From positions 23,514 to 87,513 of the forward strand of contig NZ_FNDD01000024.1 of assembly GCF_900100015.1 (NCBI RefSeq): a stretch of DNA of 64,000 nucleotides, read 5' to 3'. The translations under genes and the position numbers were made by a program. Below the pieces are notes generated by a model. The model worked only from the letters and a program-made list of their open reading frames with translations, made no database searches and was not told the DNA's origin. This stretch comes from Vibrio xiamenensis. GTDB taxonomy: Bacteria > Pseudomonadota > Gammaproteobacteria > Enterobacterales > Vibrionaceae. This document shows, piece by piece, positions 9,480 through 18,821 of the stretch (positions within the stretch are counted from its first letter, which is position 1; each line of letters begins with the position of its first letter).

Positions 9480-11891
9480 TTAGAAGGTTTTACCGATAGT
9501 GAAAGTGAAGAATTCCTCATCGTCACCTTTGTATTTCTTAATAGGTCGTGCCACTGAGAACACTAATGGTCCCATTGGTGACATCCACTGCAATGCGGCG
9601 CCGTATGACGCGCGATAGTTCATTGGGTCAGAGTAGTCATCGTAGTACTCAACACCATATTGTGCACTGCCGTTGTAATCAAATTCGGTATCCCAAACGC
9701 TTGCTGCATCTAAGAATACACTGGTACGAATTTGGCTTCTGGCCTCTTCTGATGCAAATGGCGTCGGAACAATCAGTTCCATACTCGCCAAGGCCATCGC
9801 GTTACCACCAACCGAGTCATCTGTTGCCGATACACAACCATTGTTACCACAAGAGCCATTATGGCTGGTGTATACTGCACGTGGGCCAGCGCTGTTTGAG
9901 CTGAAGCCGCGCAAAGTACTGAAACCACCAGCATAGTAGTTCTCGTAGAATGGGAACAAGTTATCACTGTCACCCGATTTACCGTAGCCGTTACCGTAAC
10001 CTAGGCGACCACGCATCAACAAAGTGAAGTCTTGTTTTTCAGTTAATGGGAAGTACTGACGCACATCGTATTGCAATTTGAAGTACTGAGCATCAGAGCC
10101 TGGTACTGTCATCTTCGCCGATGCACGTTGATAGTTACCCGCTGTTGGGAAGTAACCTCGGTTAAGATTATTTCGCGTCCAAGTCAAGTTAATATCAAAG
10201 TCGCTGGTCAGGATTTCGTTTTGATCGCCTTGACCGATACTTTCCGCAAACTGTTTCGCTTGGTCGTAAGTCGGTACATTACCGATACGGTTATGGGTGT
10301 AACCCAACCCAAACTCTAAGCGGTTAAGTTCATCAAACGGGAAGCCCCATGTTAAATCTGCGCCATAACTTTCGTTGGTATAGTCGATAATACCGGCTTC
10401 TGACGCTTCATACATGTTGTAGAAGACTTTACCACCCATGCTAACGCCATCAAGGTTCCAGTACGGGTCGCGATATTCTAAGCTGATGTTTTTCTGGTAA
10501 TCGTTGGTCATCGCGTTGATACCAACACGGTTACCGGTGCCCATAAAGTTGTCTTGTTGTAGACCAACTTGGAAACTCACACCAGATTCAGTACCGTAAC
10601 CGACACCAAAGTTCACGCTGCCCGAGTTCGCCTCTTTAACGCTGTAAACAAGGTCAACTTGGTCATCGCTGCCTGGTACACGCACAGTTTGTACATCAAC
10701 GGTTTCGAAATAACCTAAACGGTTTAGGCGGCTCTTACCAGTATCAATCGCTTTCGAGTTTAACCAGCTGCCTTCCATTTGACGCATTTCACGGCGCAGT
10801 ACTTCGTCTTTAGTGATGGTGTTACCAACAAAACGAATATCACGCACATAAATACGTTTGCCCGCTTCAACATTGACCACCAGCGACACTTGCTTGGTGT
10901 CTTCGTCAAACTCAGGCATGGTACGAACTTGTGGGTACGCGTAACCCGCTTCACCCAAAATACGCTTCACACCTTCTTCAAGGCTGGTCACTTCAGAACC
11001 GTTGTAGGTATCACCGGGTTTAAACGGTACTAGAGCTTCAAATTCTGCGTTTTTACCGATCAGCTCACCGCGAAACTTAACGTCTTTCACGGTATATTTT
11101 TCGCCTTCATCCAGACCAAGGGTGATGTAGACACCTTTCTTGTCTGGAGAAATGGCTACTTGAGTCGAATCGACTTTGAATTTTAGATAGCCGCGATCAA
11201 GGTAGTAAGACTTCAGTGACTCAATATCACCAGCCAGTACTTGCTTCTGGTATTTATCATCGGAAAGGAAGTTCCACCAAGCAACATCGACGTTGAGGTT
11301 AAAACGGCTAAGCAGTTCTTCATCGCTAAACACGCTGTTACCGATAAAGTTAATCTGTTGGATTTTGGCTGATACGCCTTCGGTAAACACGAACTTCAGG
11401 TCAGCACGATTACGTGGCAGCGGAGTAACCACCGCTTTCACCGTCGCGTTGTATTTACCCACGCTGTAGTAGAAGTCTTCCAACCCTTTCTCGATATTCG
11501 ACAAAGTGGTGCGGTCAAGCGCTTCACCCACTCGAATATCAGAGGCGTCTAAGTTCTCTTGTAACTGCTCTTCTTTAATGGCTTTGTTACCAGAAAAAGA
11601 CACGCTGGCAATGGTTGGACGCTCTTTGACTTTCACGATCAAAGTGTGGTCATCGCGCAGCACTTTTACATCTTCAAAGTTACCTGAGTCATACAGCGCC
11701 TTGATGATATCTGAAACGTCTTTGGTATCGACGGTATCTCCAACGCGTACTGGCATTTTAAGCAACGCGGCACCAAGAGCGACGCGCTGCAGACCTTCAA
11801 TTTTTATATCTTGAACTACGAAGTTCTCGGCACCGTGTGCAGTTACGCTGGTCGCTAAAAGCGTCGCTAGCAGAAGTTTTTTCATCGCCAT
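9480..11891 (-). CDS. bamA: Outer membrane protein assembly factor BamA
   Basis: Essential Omp85 protein of the Bam complex, which inserts beta-barrel proteins in the outer membrane. It has 803 residues. The signal peptide ends near residue 20 (HGA before ENFVVQDI). Five POTRA domains span about 21-420, followed by a 16-strand barrel ending in the expected terminal aromatic residue (IGKTF). The loop-6 lid motif appears as TLRGF. A nearby extracellular loop holds two cysteines (SCGNNGC) as in other BamA proteins. It is flanked by rseP upstream and skp downstream. Confidence 0.97.
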   Translation of the reverse strand: MAMKKLLLATLLATSVTAHGAENFVVQDIKIEGLQRVALGAALLKMPVRVGDTVDTKDVSDIIKALYDSGNFEDVKVLRDDHTLIVKVKERPTIASVSFSGNKAIKEEQLQENLDASDIRVGEALDRTTLSNIEKGLEDFYYSVGKYNATVKAVVTPLPRNRADLKFVFTEGVSAKIQQINFIGNSVFSDEELLSRFNLNVDVAWWNFLSDDKYQKQVLAGDIESLKSYYLDRGYLKFKVDSTQVAISPDKKGVYITLGLDEGEKYTVKDVKFRGELIGKNAEFEALVPFKPGDTYNGSEVTSLEEGVKRILGEAGYAYPQVRTMPEFDEDTKQVSLVVNVEAGKRIYVRDIRFVGNTITKDEVLRREMRQMEGSWLNSKAIDTGKSRLNRLGYFETVDVQTVRVPGSDDQVDLVYSVKEANSGSVNFGVGYGTESGVSFQVGLQQDNFMGTGNRVGINAMTNDYQKNISLEYRDPYWNLDGVSMGGKVFYNMYEASEAGIIDYTNESYGADLTWGFPFDELNRLEFGLGYTHNRIGNVPTYDQAKQFAESIGQGDQNEILTSDFDINLTWTRNNLNRGYFPTAGNYQRASAKMTVPGSDAQYFKLQYDVRQYFPLTEKQDFTLLMRGRLGYGNGYGKSGDSDNLFPFYENYYAGGFSTLRGFSSNSAGPRAVYTSHNGSCGNNGCVSATDDSVGGNAMALASMELIVPTPFASEEARSQIRTSVFLDAASVWDTEFDYNGSAQYGVEYYDDYSDPMNYRASYGAALQWMSPMGPLVFSVARPIKKYKGDDEEFFTFTIGKTF

Positions 11892-11930
11892 ATTTGTTTT
11901 AGTTATTCCTTACTACAACCTATGCCCTGC

Positions 11931-13289
11931 TTAAAGGCGCGCAAAGTCATTGAATATCGCTATTATCATCAGTGAAAAAATAATCGCACCACCTAAGCGG
12001 TATCCCATCTCCTGAACTCGCTCAGAGACAGGACGTCGAATGACGGCTTCGATCGCGAAAAACAGTAAATGACCGCCATCGAGCATAGGTAATGGAACTA
12101 AATTGATAATACCAAGGTTCACGCTGATCAAAGCGAGAAAGCCTAGAAAATACACCAAGCCATAATCGGCAGTGGCACCCGCTCCTTTGGCAATAGAAAT
12201 TGGCCCGCTGAGGTTATTCAAACCCACATCGCCAACCACCAATTTTTTCAACATGCCGACCGTCAGGCCGATCACCTGTCCGGTTTTGTCGATGGCTTTG
12301 CCAATCGATTCAAACACACCATACTGAAGCTCAAAACGATAGTTTGCAGGCCACTCCGCCACTTGCGGTGCAATACCTGCAAAGCCGATTTGTTCATCAT
12401 TAAGACCTTGCTTGCTGCTTGGGGTCAAAGTCAACGAGACTTGCTGACCATCGCGCTCTACCAAGGTTTTAATCGGCGTATTCGCACTCGCTTGAATTTT
12501 TTCAACTACTTGTGGCCAAGACGTGATTTTTACCCCGTCCATTTCAAGCAATTTGTCGCCAGCCCGCAGCCCAGATTCGTACCCAGCACCTTGCTCCGAA
12601 ACCGTAGAGAGCTCGGTTGAAACCGCCGGCGTATATGGCTGAAAACCAAGCGCTTCCATAGCAGACTGTTTTTCTGGGTCAAAGTTCCAATTTGTGAGAT
12701 CTAATACTCGATTCTCTTCAACACCAATGCCTTGCTCTGGAACCACAGTGATCGTCATTTGGTCATCACCAATATGAGAGACAAGTTCCATATTGACCGA
12801 TTCCCAATCCGAGGTTTTGACGCCAGACACCGCTTTAAGTTCCATTCCCGGCGTTAAACCCGCCTCAGCCGAAATCGAACTCGGGGCGACCTCACCAATG
12901 ACCGGCTTAACCGCAGGTACACCGATGATGAACACCACCCAATAAGCAAAAATCGCAAATAGAAAGTTAAACACAGGCCCCGCGGAAACAATCGCAGTGC
13001 GTTTCCATAGTGGTTTCTTATCAAAAGCAAATTGCTGCTGATCGGCAGGAACGTCATCGACTCGGCCATCAAGCATTTTGACGAAACCACCGAGAGGAAT
13101 CATGGAGATGCTGTATTCAGTGCCATCTTGGCCGACACGGCTCCAGATTGACTTACCGAATCCAATCGAAAATTTTTCGACTTTTACGCCGCATTTACGG
13201 GCTACCCAAAAATGACCAAACTCGTGGACGGCCACCAGAATACCTAAGGCAACAATAAAGGATGCCAGATTCCATAGAATGCCTGTCAT
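11931..13289 (-). CDS. rseP: RIP zinc metalloprotease RseP
   Basis: Site-2 intramembrane protease. In the envelope stress pathway it cuts the anti-sigma factor RseA after DegS, releasing sigma-E; it also clears remnant signal peptides. It has 452 residues (E. coli 450). The zinc motif HEFGH is at 22-26 in the first membrane helix. Two PDZ domains fill the middle, and the third metal ligand lies in MLDGGHLLFF near residue 400. Its ATG overlaps the dxr stop by four bases. A sigma-E-type promoter (GAACTT ... TCTGA) was not seen directly upstream. Confidence 0.96.
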   Translation of the reverse strand: MTGILWNLASFIVALGILVAVHEFGHFWVARKCGVKVEKFSIGFGKSIWSRVGQDGTEYSISMIPLGGFVKMLDGRVDDVPADQQQFAFDKKPLWKRTAIVSAGPVFNFLFAIFAYWVVFIIGVPAVKPVIGEVAPSSISAEAGLTPGMELKAVSGVKTSDWESVNMELVSHIGDDQMTITVVPEQGIGVEENRVLDLTNWNFDPEKQSAMEALGFQPYTPAVSTELSTVSEQGAGYESGLRAGDKLLEMDGVKITSWPQVVEKIQASANTPIKTLVERDGQQVSLTLTPSSKQGLNDEQIGFAGIAPQVAEWPANYRFELQYGVFESIGKAIDKTGQVIGLTVGMLKKLVVGDVGLNNLSGPISIAKGAGATADYGLVYFLGFLALISVNLGIINLVPLPMLDGGHLLFFAIEAVIRRPVSERVQEMGYRLGGAIIFSLMIIAIFNDFARL

Positions 13290-14494
13290 AGTTTTCGCTC
13301 ACTTATTACGTTCTCAGCGGTTAATCGGGCCATTCTATCCAGCTCAATTAAGCTTTCCAAGTCATGGTTTTGTAACTGGGTGTTCTGGGCGACAATTTGT
13401 GACATCACCTGCTCGTTGACCGCGGCGATATCGGTAAAACGAAGCTGACGATTTAAAAATGCAGCAACCGCAATCTCATTGGCTGCATTTAAAGCCGTCG
13501 TCGCATGCTGGCCTAAATAACACGCTTCAATCGCGAGTTTAAGGCACGGATAACGAGCATAGTCGGGTTCAAGGAACGTCAGTTCGCCGACTTTGGTGAA
13601 ATCAAGCGGCGCAACGCCCGCATCAACACGATTAGGATACGCCATGGCCAGGGCGATCGGCGTCGCCATGTCGGGTTCACCCATCTGCGCAAGTACAGAG
13701 CCGTCGCGGTATTGCACCATAGAGTGGATAACGGATTGCGGATGAATCAGCACTTTAAGCTGCGACTGAGCGGCATTAAACAGCCACTTGGCTTCAATGT
13801 ACTCCAAGCCTTTGTTCATCATAGTGGCTGAGTCGACCGAAATTTTCGGCCCCATAGACCAGTTTGGATGCGCAATGGCCTGCTCCGGCGTCACGTTTTG
13901 TAAACTGGCGATATCGGCATAGCGAAACGGCCCACCAGAACCGGTCAATAAAATATGGTTGATGCCATGGGCGTTAAGATCGCAGCGCCCCATTTGGGTC
14001 TGAATCTCGCTCGGTAAACACTGAAAAATCGCATTGTGCTCGCTGTCAACAGGAAGCAGTTCAGCGCCAGATTGTTCAACCGCATCGATAAACAACTGCC
14101 CAGACATGACGAGCGCTTCTTTATTGGCCAGCAAGACTCGCTTACCCGCTTTTACCGCAGCCATAGTGGGCAGTAGCCCCGCCGCACCGACAATCGCCGC
14201 CATCACGGTATCAACTTGACTCAGCGAGGCCATTTCACACATGGCATCTACGCCATAACCCACTTGCGTTGACAATCCTTGCGTTCGTAACTCAACTTCC
14301 AGTTGCTTTGCGGCATCTGCCGTTGCCATCACTGCGTATTCCGGTTTCCAGCGCACACACAGCGCGAGCATTTGGGATACATTTCGCCCAGCGACTAAGG
14401 CGACAACAGAGAAAGCGTCAGGATTTTGCTCAATCACTTTGAAAGTGCTAGCGCCGATTGAACCGGTCGCACCAAGAATTGTTAACTTACGCAT
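13286..14494 (-). CDS. dxr: 1-deoxy-D-xylulose 5-phosphate reductoisomerase
   Basis: Second enzyme of the MEP isoprenoid pathway; it converts DXP to MEP with NADPH. The product feeds UppS next door. The dinucleotide-binding LGATGSIG is at residues 6-13, and NKEALVMSG and SVDSATMMNKG are typical active-site segments. I chose ATG 14494 (MRKLTILGATGS, 402 residues), which aligns with the E. coli start. No good Shine-Dalgarno precedes it. An alternative ATG at 14524 would add ten residues but lies inside a perfect 24-base palindrome. The 3' end overlaps rseP by four bases. Confidence 0.95.
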   Translation of the reverse strand: MRKLTILGATGSIGASTFKVIEQNPDAFSVVALVAGRNVSQMLALCVRWKPEYAVMATADAAKQLEVELRTQGLSTQVGYGVDAMCEMASLSQVDTVMAAIVGAAGLLPTMAAVKAGKRVLLANKEALVMSGQLFIDAVEQSGAELLPVDSEHNAIFQCLPSEIQTQMGRCDLNAHGINHILLTGSGGPFRYADIASLQNVTPEQAIAHPNWSMGPKISVDSATMMNKGLEYIEAKWLFNAAQSQLKVLIHPQSVIHSMVQYRDGSVLAQMGEPDMATPIALAMAYPNRVDAGVAPLDFTKVGELTFLEPDYARYPCLKLAIEACYLGQHATTALNAANEIAVAAFLNRQLRFTDIAAVNEQVMSQIVAQNTQLQNHDLESLIELDRMARLTAENVISERKL

Positions 14495-14516
14495 AAAATA
14501 AGGAACCGCTGATGAA

Positions 14517-14540
14517 TCAGGCATGCGCTCGCATGCCTGA
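14517..14540 (-). repeat. Perfect 11-bp inverted repeat between cdsA and dxr
   Basis: TCAGGCATGCG and CGCATGCCTGA separated by two bases form a strong hairpin 23-46 bases upstream of the dxr ATG. No T-run follows on the minus strand, so it does not look like a terminator. It could be an mRNA processing or translation-control element. Confidence 0.7.
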
Positions 14541-14544
14541 CACT

Positions 14545-15387
14545 TTAGAAACTAAAATAAAGAAGGGTAAAAATAGGAAACGCTGCCGTTAAACTATCTA
14601 TCCGATCCAATACGCCGCCATGTCCTGGAATGATATTGCCACTGTCCTTAATGCCTGAAACGCGCTTAAACATGCTTTCAACCAAATCACCCAACACTGA
14701 AATTACCACGGTGAGTAAAGTCGTGATAAACAGCGCTGCATAACTTGAGAATTGAATATCAAACCATTTGGCCGCAAACCAACCAGCGATCAAAGCCGCG
14801 ATAACACCGCCAATTAACCCTTCAATGGTTTTATTTGGGCTGACTCTTGGCGCCATCTTATGTTTGCCAAAACTTTTACCAGCAAAGTAGGCTCCGCTGT
14901 CTGCAACCCAAACAAGAATACATACAAACAACACCAGTTTAGCGCCGTGGTACACATCGGTTGTCATGTTTTCGGCACGAAGCAATACCACACTCCAAAA
15001 GAATGGCAAAATCGTTAAGATTCCGAACGCGTGACGTAAAATGCTTGATGAACGCCACAAATCGGCTGAACGCGGATAGGTGATCGCGAGAATGCTCGCC
15101 ACTACCCACCAAACTGCGCCAAGGCATAACATCGCGAAATGGCTGTCGACCACGGTATCGAGGTTAATGCTGTCAAAAGGGAGTAAATAAAAACTGAGTG
15201 CACCAACCGCGACTCCTGGAATCAATTTAAGTAGCCTTGAGGGCTGTTCTACAAACTGTGTCCATTCCCAGAAACCGATAAGAGCAATAATAGCTAACGC
15301 TATGATGAACGAAGGTAACGGTAATAAAAAAATGCCTGCAACAACTAAAGGAGCCAAGATTACGGCTGTTATTATTCTTTGCTTCAA
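14545..15387 (-). CDS. cdsA: Phosphatidate cytidylyltransferase
   Basis: Makes CDP-diacylglycerol from phosphatidic acid and CTP, the branch point of phospholipid synthesis, in the inner membrane. It has 280 residues with several hydrophobic segments. The C-terminal CDS signature is complete: SMFKRVSGIKDSGN followed by IPGHGGVLDRIDSL. It follows uppS after 16 bases and precedes dxr, the conserved frr-uppS-cdsA-dxr order. Confidence 0.97.
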   Translation of the reverse strand: MKQRIITAVILAPLVVAGIFLLPLPSFIIALAIIALIGFWEWTQFVEQPSRLLKLIPGVAVGALSFYLLPFDSINLDTVVDSHFAMLCLGAVWWVVASILAITYPRSADLWRSSSILRHAFGILTILPFFWSVVLLRAENMTTDVYHGAKLVLFVCILVWVADSGAYFAGKSFGKHKMAPRVSPNKTIEGLIGGVIAALIAGWFAAKWFDIQFSSYAALFITTLLTVVISVLGDLVESMFKRVSGIKDSGNIIPGHGGVLDRIDSLTAAFPIFTLLYFSF

Positions 15388-15403
15388 ATGGTGTAGTCCT
15401 TGT

Positions 15404-16156
15404 TTAATCTTCCATTAGCGCTTTGATTTGCTCACCCGTGCAGCCAAATCGTCGTTCGCGATTGACATACCAAGTGACCGCCTCAATCAAGCTTGCCTCA
15501 TCAAATTCAGGCCAAAATATCGGGGTGAAATACATCTCCGCATAGGCCATTTGCCACAACATAAAGTTGCTGATTCGGCACTCACCACTGGTACGAATTA
15601 ATAAATCAACTTCCGGTAGATCCGACATTGTTAAATATTGAGCAATGGTACTCTCTTCAATGTCTTCTGGCGCGATTTGACCACGCTTAACGTCTTCAGC
15701 AACGCGCTTAGCAGCTTGAGTAATGTCCCATTTACCGCCATAGTTTGCCGCGATATTGATGACCATGCCAGTATTACTCGCCGTCATCTCTTCGGCGTGC
15801 GCGATTTTTTCTTGTAAACGTCGGCTAAAGCGAGATGTGTCGCCAATAATACGCAGCCTTAAATTATTTTTGTGCAGTTTCTTCACTTCCGTTGAAAGCA
15901 CTGAAATAAAGAGCTCCATCAAAATGCCCACTTCGTCTTCTGGGCGGCGCCAATTTTCACTGCTAAACGCAAACAGTGTCACGGCTTTAATTCCCAACTT
16001 TGCTGAAGAAGAGATGGTTTTTCTTACCGCACTAACCCCGTTTTTATGACCGAAAACCCTTGGCTTTCCCCGAGCTTTTGCCCAACGGCCATTGCCGTCC
16101 ATAATGATCGCGATGTGTTGTGGTAATTGTTCAGGTGAGAGTTGTGAGTTTGGCAT
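15404..16156 (-). CDS. uppS: (2E,6E)-farnesyl-diphosphate-specific undecaprenyl diphosphate synthase
   Basis: Cis-prenyltransferase that extends farnesyl diphosphate with eight isopentenyl units to C55 undecaprenyl diphosphate, the carrier lipid for peptidoglycan and O-antigen. It has 250 residues. The catalytic aspartate is in IIMDGNGRWAKARG near residue 19. The middle SSENWRRP and the C-terminal LLIRTSGECRISNFMLWQ motifs are intact. An intrinsic terminator separates it from frr upstream. Confidence 0.97.
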   Translation of the reverse strand: MPNSQLSPEQLPQHIAIIMDGNGRWAKARGKPRVFGHKNGVSAVRKTISSSAKLGIKAVTLFAFSSENWRRPEDEVGILMELFISVLSTEVKKLHKNNLRLRIIGDTSRFSRRLQEKIAHAEEMTASNTGMVINIAANYGGKWDITQAAKRVAEDVKRGQIAPEDIEESTIAQYLTMSDLPEVDLLIRTSGECRISNFMLWQMAYAEMYFTPIFWPEFDEASLIEAVTWYVNRERRFGCTGEQIKALMED

Positions 16157-16197
16157 AAGAGGTTAGTCTGGATAACAGCAAGGGACAAAGCGTAGCA

Positions 16198-16232
16198 TAA
16201 AAAAACGCTGGACTGCGAGCACAGCGTTTTTC
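16198..16232 (-). terminator. Intrinsic terminator after frr
   Basis: AAAAACGCTG / CAGCGTTTTTT stem with an 11-base loop, ending in seven T on the minus strand. uppS-cdsA-dxr may therefore need read-through or its own promoter. Confidence 0.8.
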
Positions 16233-16255
16233 ATATTGATGGAGTGTATGAAATA

Positions 16256-16813
16256 TTAAACTTCCATCAACTCTTTTTCTTTAGACGCTAGAGCTTCATC
16301 CACTTTTTTAATCGCTGCATCAGTGATTTTTTGGATTTCGTCTTGCGCTTTACGATCTTCATCTTCAGAAATTTCTTTGTCTTTCAGAAGAGATTTCAAT
16401 TCGCTGTTTGAATCACGGCGAATATTACGGATCGCAACACGACCGCCTTCAGCTTCACCACGAACGATTTTTACTAGGTCTTTACGACGTTCTTCTGTTA
16501 GCGGTGGAAGTGGTACGCGAATGATAGTGCCTGCAGACATTGGGTTTAGACCCAAATCAGATTGCATGATGGCTTTTTCCACTTTCTGAGTAAGCTCTTT
16601 ATCAAATACGGTGATAGCAAGAGTACGAGCATCTTCTGCAACCACGTTAGCTACTTGGTTTAGTGGAGTTGGTGCGCCGTAGTATTCAACGTTGATGCCA
16701 GAAAGTAGGCTTGGGTGTGCACGGCCTGTACGAACTTTTGAAAGGTTATTTTTTAGTGCTTCTACACTTTTATCCATGCGCTCTTGAGCACTTTTTTTAA
16801 TTTCGTTAATCAC
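16256..16813 (-). CDS. frr: Ribosome recycling factor
   Basis: With EF-G, splits post-termination ribosomes into subunits. The 185 residues match the usual length. The three-helix-bundle sequence begins MINEIKKSAQERMDKSVEAL and contains the typical KVRTGRAHPSLL. The central PLPPLTEERRKDLVK is the conserved linker to the last helix. It follows pyrH by about 100 bases, as in many bacteria. Confidence 0.98.
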   Translation of the reverse strand: MINEIKKSAQERMDKSVEALKNNLSKVRTGRAHPSLLSGINVEYYGAPTPLNQVANVVAEDARTLAITVFDKELTQKVEKAIMQSDLGLNPMSAGTIIRVPLPPLTEERRKDLVKIVRGEAEGGRVAIRNIRRDSNSELKSLLKDKEISEDEDRKAQDEIQKITDAAIKKVDEALASKEKELMEV

Positions 16814-16915
16814 AATATCACCTTAATGTATGATTATTTTTAGGCTCAGGCCTAGATGGGTGTCATGGGAAGCTTACCGCAACACGTGCATCTGTATTGC
16901 GGCAAGTAAAAAACC

Positions 16916-17647
16916 TTACTCAGCAGTGCTGATCAAAGTTCCTTCGATTTCACCCATTACCACGCGACGTAGTGCGCCTGGTTTATTCATATTAAATACG
17001 CGGATTGGCATTTTATGGTCACGAGCCAATGTAAATGCCGCTAAATCCATCACTTTGAGCTCTTTTTCAAGAACTGCATTGTAAGAGAGCTTATCATACA
17101 GCTCTGCGTCTGGATTGGCTACCGGGTCTGCACTAAATACGCCATCGACTTTGGTCGCTTTCAGAACCACGTCAGCTTCGATTTCAATACCGCGCAAACA
17201 TGCAGCAGAATCGGTAGTAAAGAATGGGTTACCCGTACCTGCAGAGAAAATAACCACGCGGCCTTGACGCAATTCGCGAATCGCATCCGCCCAATTGTAA
17301 TCATCACATACACCTTGTAGTGGAATCGCAGACATTACGCGAGCGTTTACATATGCACGGTGCAGAGCATCACGCATTGCTAGGCCATTCATTACTGTTG
17401 CTAGCATGCCCATGTGGTCACCCACTACGCGGTTCATACCCGCTTCAGCTAGACCAGCGCCGCGGAACAAGTTACCACCACCGATAACAACCCCAACTTG
17501 AACACCCAATTCAACCAATTCTTTTACTTCTTGAGCCATGCGGTCTAGAACTGCTGGGTCAATACCAAAACCTTCATTGCCTTGCAGCGCTTCGCCACTC
17601 AGTTTTAACAGAATACGTTGATACGCTGGTTTAGGGTTCGTAGTCAT
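16916..17647 (-). CDS. pyrH: UMP kinase
   Basis: Hexameric amino-acid-kinase-fold enzyme that phosphorylates UMP to UDP. It has 243 residues. ATP-site motifs include RILLKLSGEAL (about residues 11-21) and GTGNPFFTTD. The gene lies between tsf and frr but has a long upstream region (17648-17795) with its own promoter and a nested inverted repeat, so it is probably transcribed separately from rpsB-tsf. Confidence 0.98.
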   Translation of the reverse strand: MTTNPKPAYQRILLKLSGEALQGNEGFGIDPAVLDRMAQEVKELVELGVQVGVVIGGGNLFRGAGLAEAGMNRVVGDHMGMLATVMNGLAMRDALHRAYVNARVMSAIPLQGVCDDYNWADAIRELRQGRVVIFSAGTGNPFFTTDSAACLRGIEIEADVVLKATKVDGVFSADPVANPDAELYDKLSYNAVLEKELKVMDLAAFTLARDHKMPIRVFNMNKPGALRRVVMGEIEGTLISTAE

Positions 17648-17688
17648 GGAGCTTACCTTCCAAAGTGAATTGTTTATTAACAGTCATA

Positions 17689-17760
17689 AATGATGGCTTA
17701 GACTCTAACGCCTTTTGTGTCTCATTAGTGCAATCGACAAGCAGGAAATGAGCCATCATT
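17689..17760 (-). repeat. Nested inverted repeats in the pyrH leader
   Basis: Outer arms AATGATGGCT (17689-17698) and AGCCATCATT (17751-17760) are exact complements. Inside, CTCATT (17721-17726) and AATGAG (17747-17752) also pair and overlap the outer arm by two bases. The leader transcript could fold into a two-tier stem or switch between the two pairings. Confidence 0.55.
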
Positions 17761-17767
17761 GATCACA

Positions 17768-17797
17768 ATTATCAATTTTATTTGTTTGTATTCACAA
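17768..17797 (-). promoter_or_regulatory. Candidate sigma-70 promoter of pyrH
   Basis: Minus strand TTGTGA, 18 bases, GATAAT, placed directly after the tsf terminator. The predicted start near 17761 gives a leader of about 115 bases that contains the nested inverted repeat. Confidence 0.5.
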
Positions 17798-17826
17798 AAA
17801 GACCGTAGCGATTGCCACGGTCTAAT
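17796..17826 (-). terminator. Intrinsic terminator after tsf
   Basis: AGACCGT / ACGGTCT stem with a ten-base loop, followed by TTTTTG on the minus strand. It ends the rpsB-tsf transcript. Confidence 0.8.
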
Positions 17827-17848
17827 TGTTATACAACGCCGTTAGGGA

Positions 17849-18691
17849 TTAACCTTTTTGCGCTGCTGCAACTTCTTCAGCAAAGCTCATTGCTTCGCCT
17901 TTCTCGATGCCTTCACCTACTTCTAGGCGAACGAAGTTCACTACAGATGCACCACGTTCTTTAAGGATTTCGCCAACAGATTTCTTTGGCTCCATTACGA
18001 ACGCTTGACCAGTTAGAGAGATTTCGCCAGTGAATTTCTTCATACGGCCTTCAACCATCTTCTCAGCGATCTCTTTTGGCTTACCTTCGTTCATAGCGAT
18101 TTCAACTTGAACTTCACGCTCTTTAGCCACAACGTCAGCTGGTACGTCAGTTGGGTTTACGTATTCAGGTTTAGAAGCCGCAACGTGCATTGCAACGTGT
18201 TTTAGAGTCTCTGCGTCGCCTTCACCAGCAACAACAACACCGATTTTCTCACCGTGACGGTAAGAAGCCAGTGCAGTACCAGAAACGTAAGATACGCGAC
18301 GGATAGTCACGTTTTCACCGATTTTCGCAACTAGAGCAACGCGAGTTTCTTCGAATTGAGCTTGTAGCTCTTCAACAGATGCTTTAGAAGCTAGAGCAGC
18401 ATCAGCAACTTGGTCTGCGAATGCAGTGAAGTTAGCGTCTTTTGCTACGAAGTCAGTTTGGCAGTTTACTTCAAGAAGAACTGCAACACCGTCAGCGTCT
18501 TTGATGATGATTGCGCCTTCAGCCGCTACGTTACCTGCTTTTTTAGCAGCTTTAGCAGCACCTGATTTACGCATGTTTTCGATTGCAAGTTCGATATCGC
18601 CGTCAGTTTCAACAAGCGCTTTCTTACATTCCATCATACCTGCGCCAGTACGTTCGCGCAGTTCTTTTACTAGAGCAGCAGTAACAGCCAT
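17849..18691 (-). CDS. tsf: Elongation factor Ts
   Basis: Guanine nucleotide exchange factor for EF-Tu. It has 280 residues. The N-terminal UBA-like region holds RTGAGMMECKKAL, and the core begins NCQTDFVAKDANF, the family signature that contacts EF-Tu. It is co-transcribed with rpsB, from which it is separated by a strong hairpin that probably sets the S2:EF-Ts ratio. Confidence 0.98.
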   Translation of the reverse strand: MAVTAALVKELRERTGAGMMECKKALVETDGDIELAIENMRKSGAAKAAKKAGNVAAEGAIIIKDADGVAVLLEVNCQTDFVAKDANFTAFADQVADAALASKASVEELQAQFEETRVALVAKIGENVTIRRVSYVSGTALASYRHGEKIGVVVAGEGDAETLKHVAMHVAASKPEYVNPTDVPADVVAKEREVQVEIAMNEGKPKEIAEKMVEGRMKKFTGEISLTGQAFVMEPKKSVGEILKERGASVVNFVRLEVGEGIEKGEAMSFAEEVAAAQKG

Positions 18692-18722
18692 TCTCTATTC
18701 CTCAGTTTATTCTGTACGGGGT

Positions 18723-18757
18723 AAAAATCAGGGGCCTACATTATCGGCCCCTGATGC
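18723..18757 (-). terminator. Attenuating terminator between rpsB and tsf
   Basis: Perfect 10-bp stem ATCAGGGGCC / GGCCCCTGAT (18727-18736 with 18746-18755) followed by five T on the minus strand. Its place between two genes that are normally co-transcribed suggests partial termination. Confidence 0.75.
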
Positions 18758-18821
18758 TAACTATACTTAGTTTATGCTACAACTCGGTTTCACACAGACT
18801 AAGTTTGACACAGAGCCGCTA

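Noticed and set aside
11892..11930. Sigma-E promoter for bamA-skp
   Set aside because: The short gap upstream of bamA lacks GAACTT/TCTGA-like elements; any such promoter would be inside rseP and was not seen.
13093..13252. Possible fusion or frameshift in rseP near the first PDZ
   Set aside because: Frame and length (452) agree with the family; no break is present.
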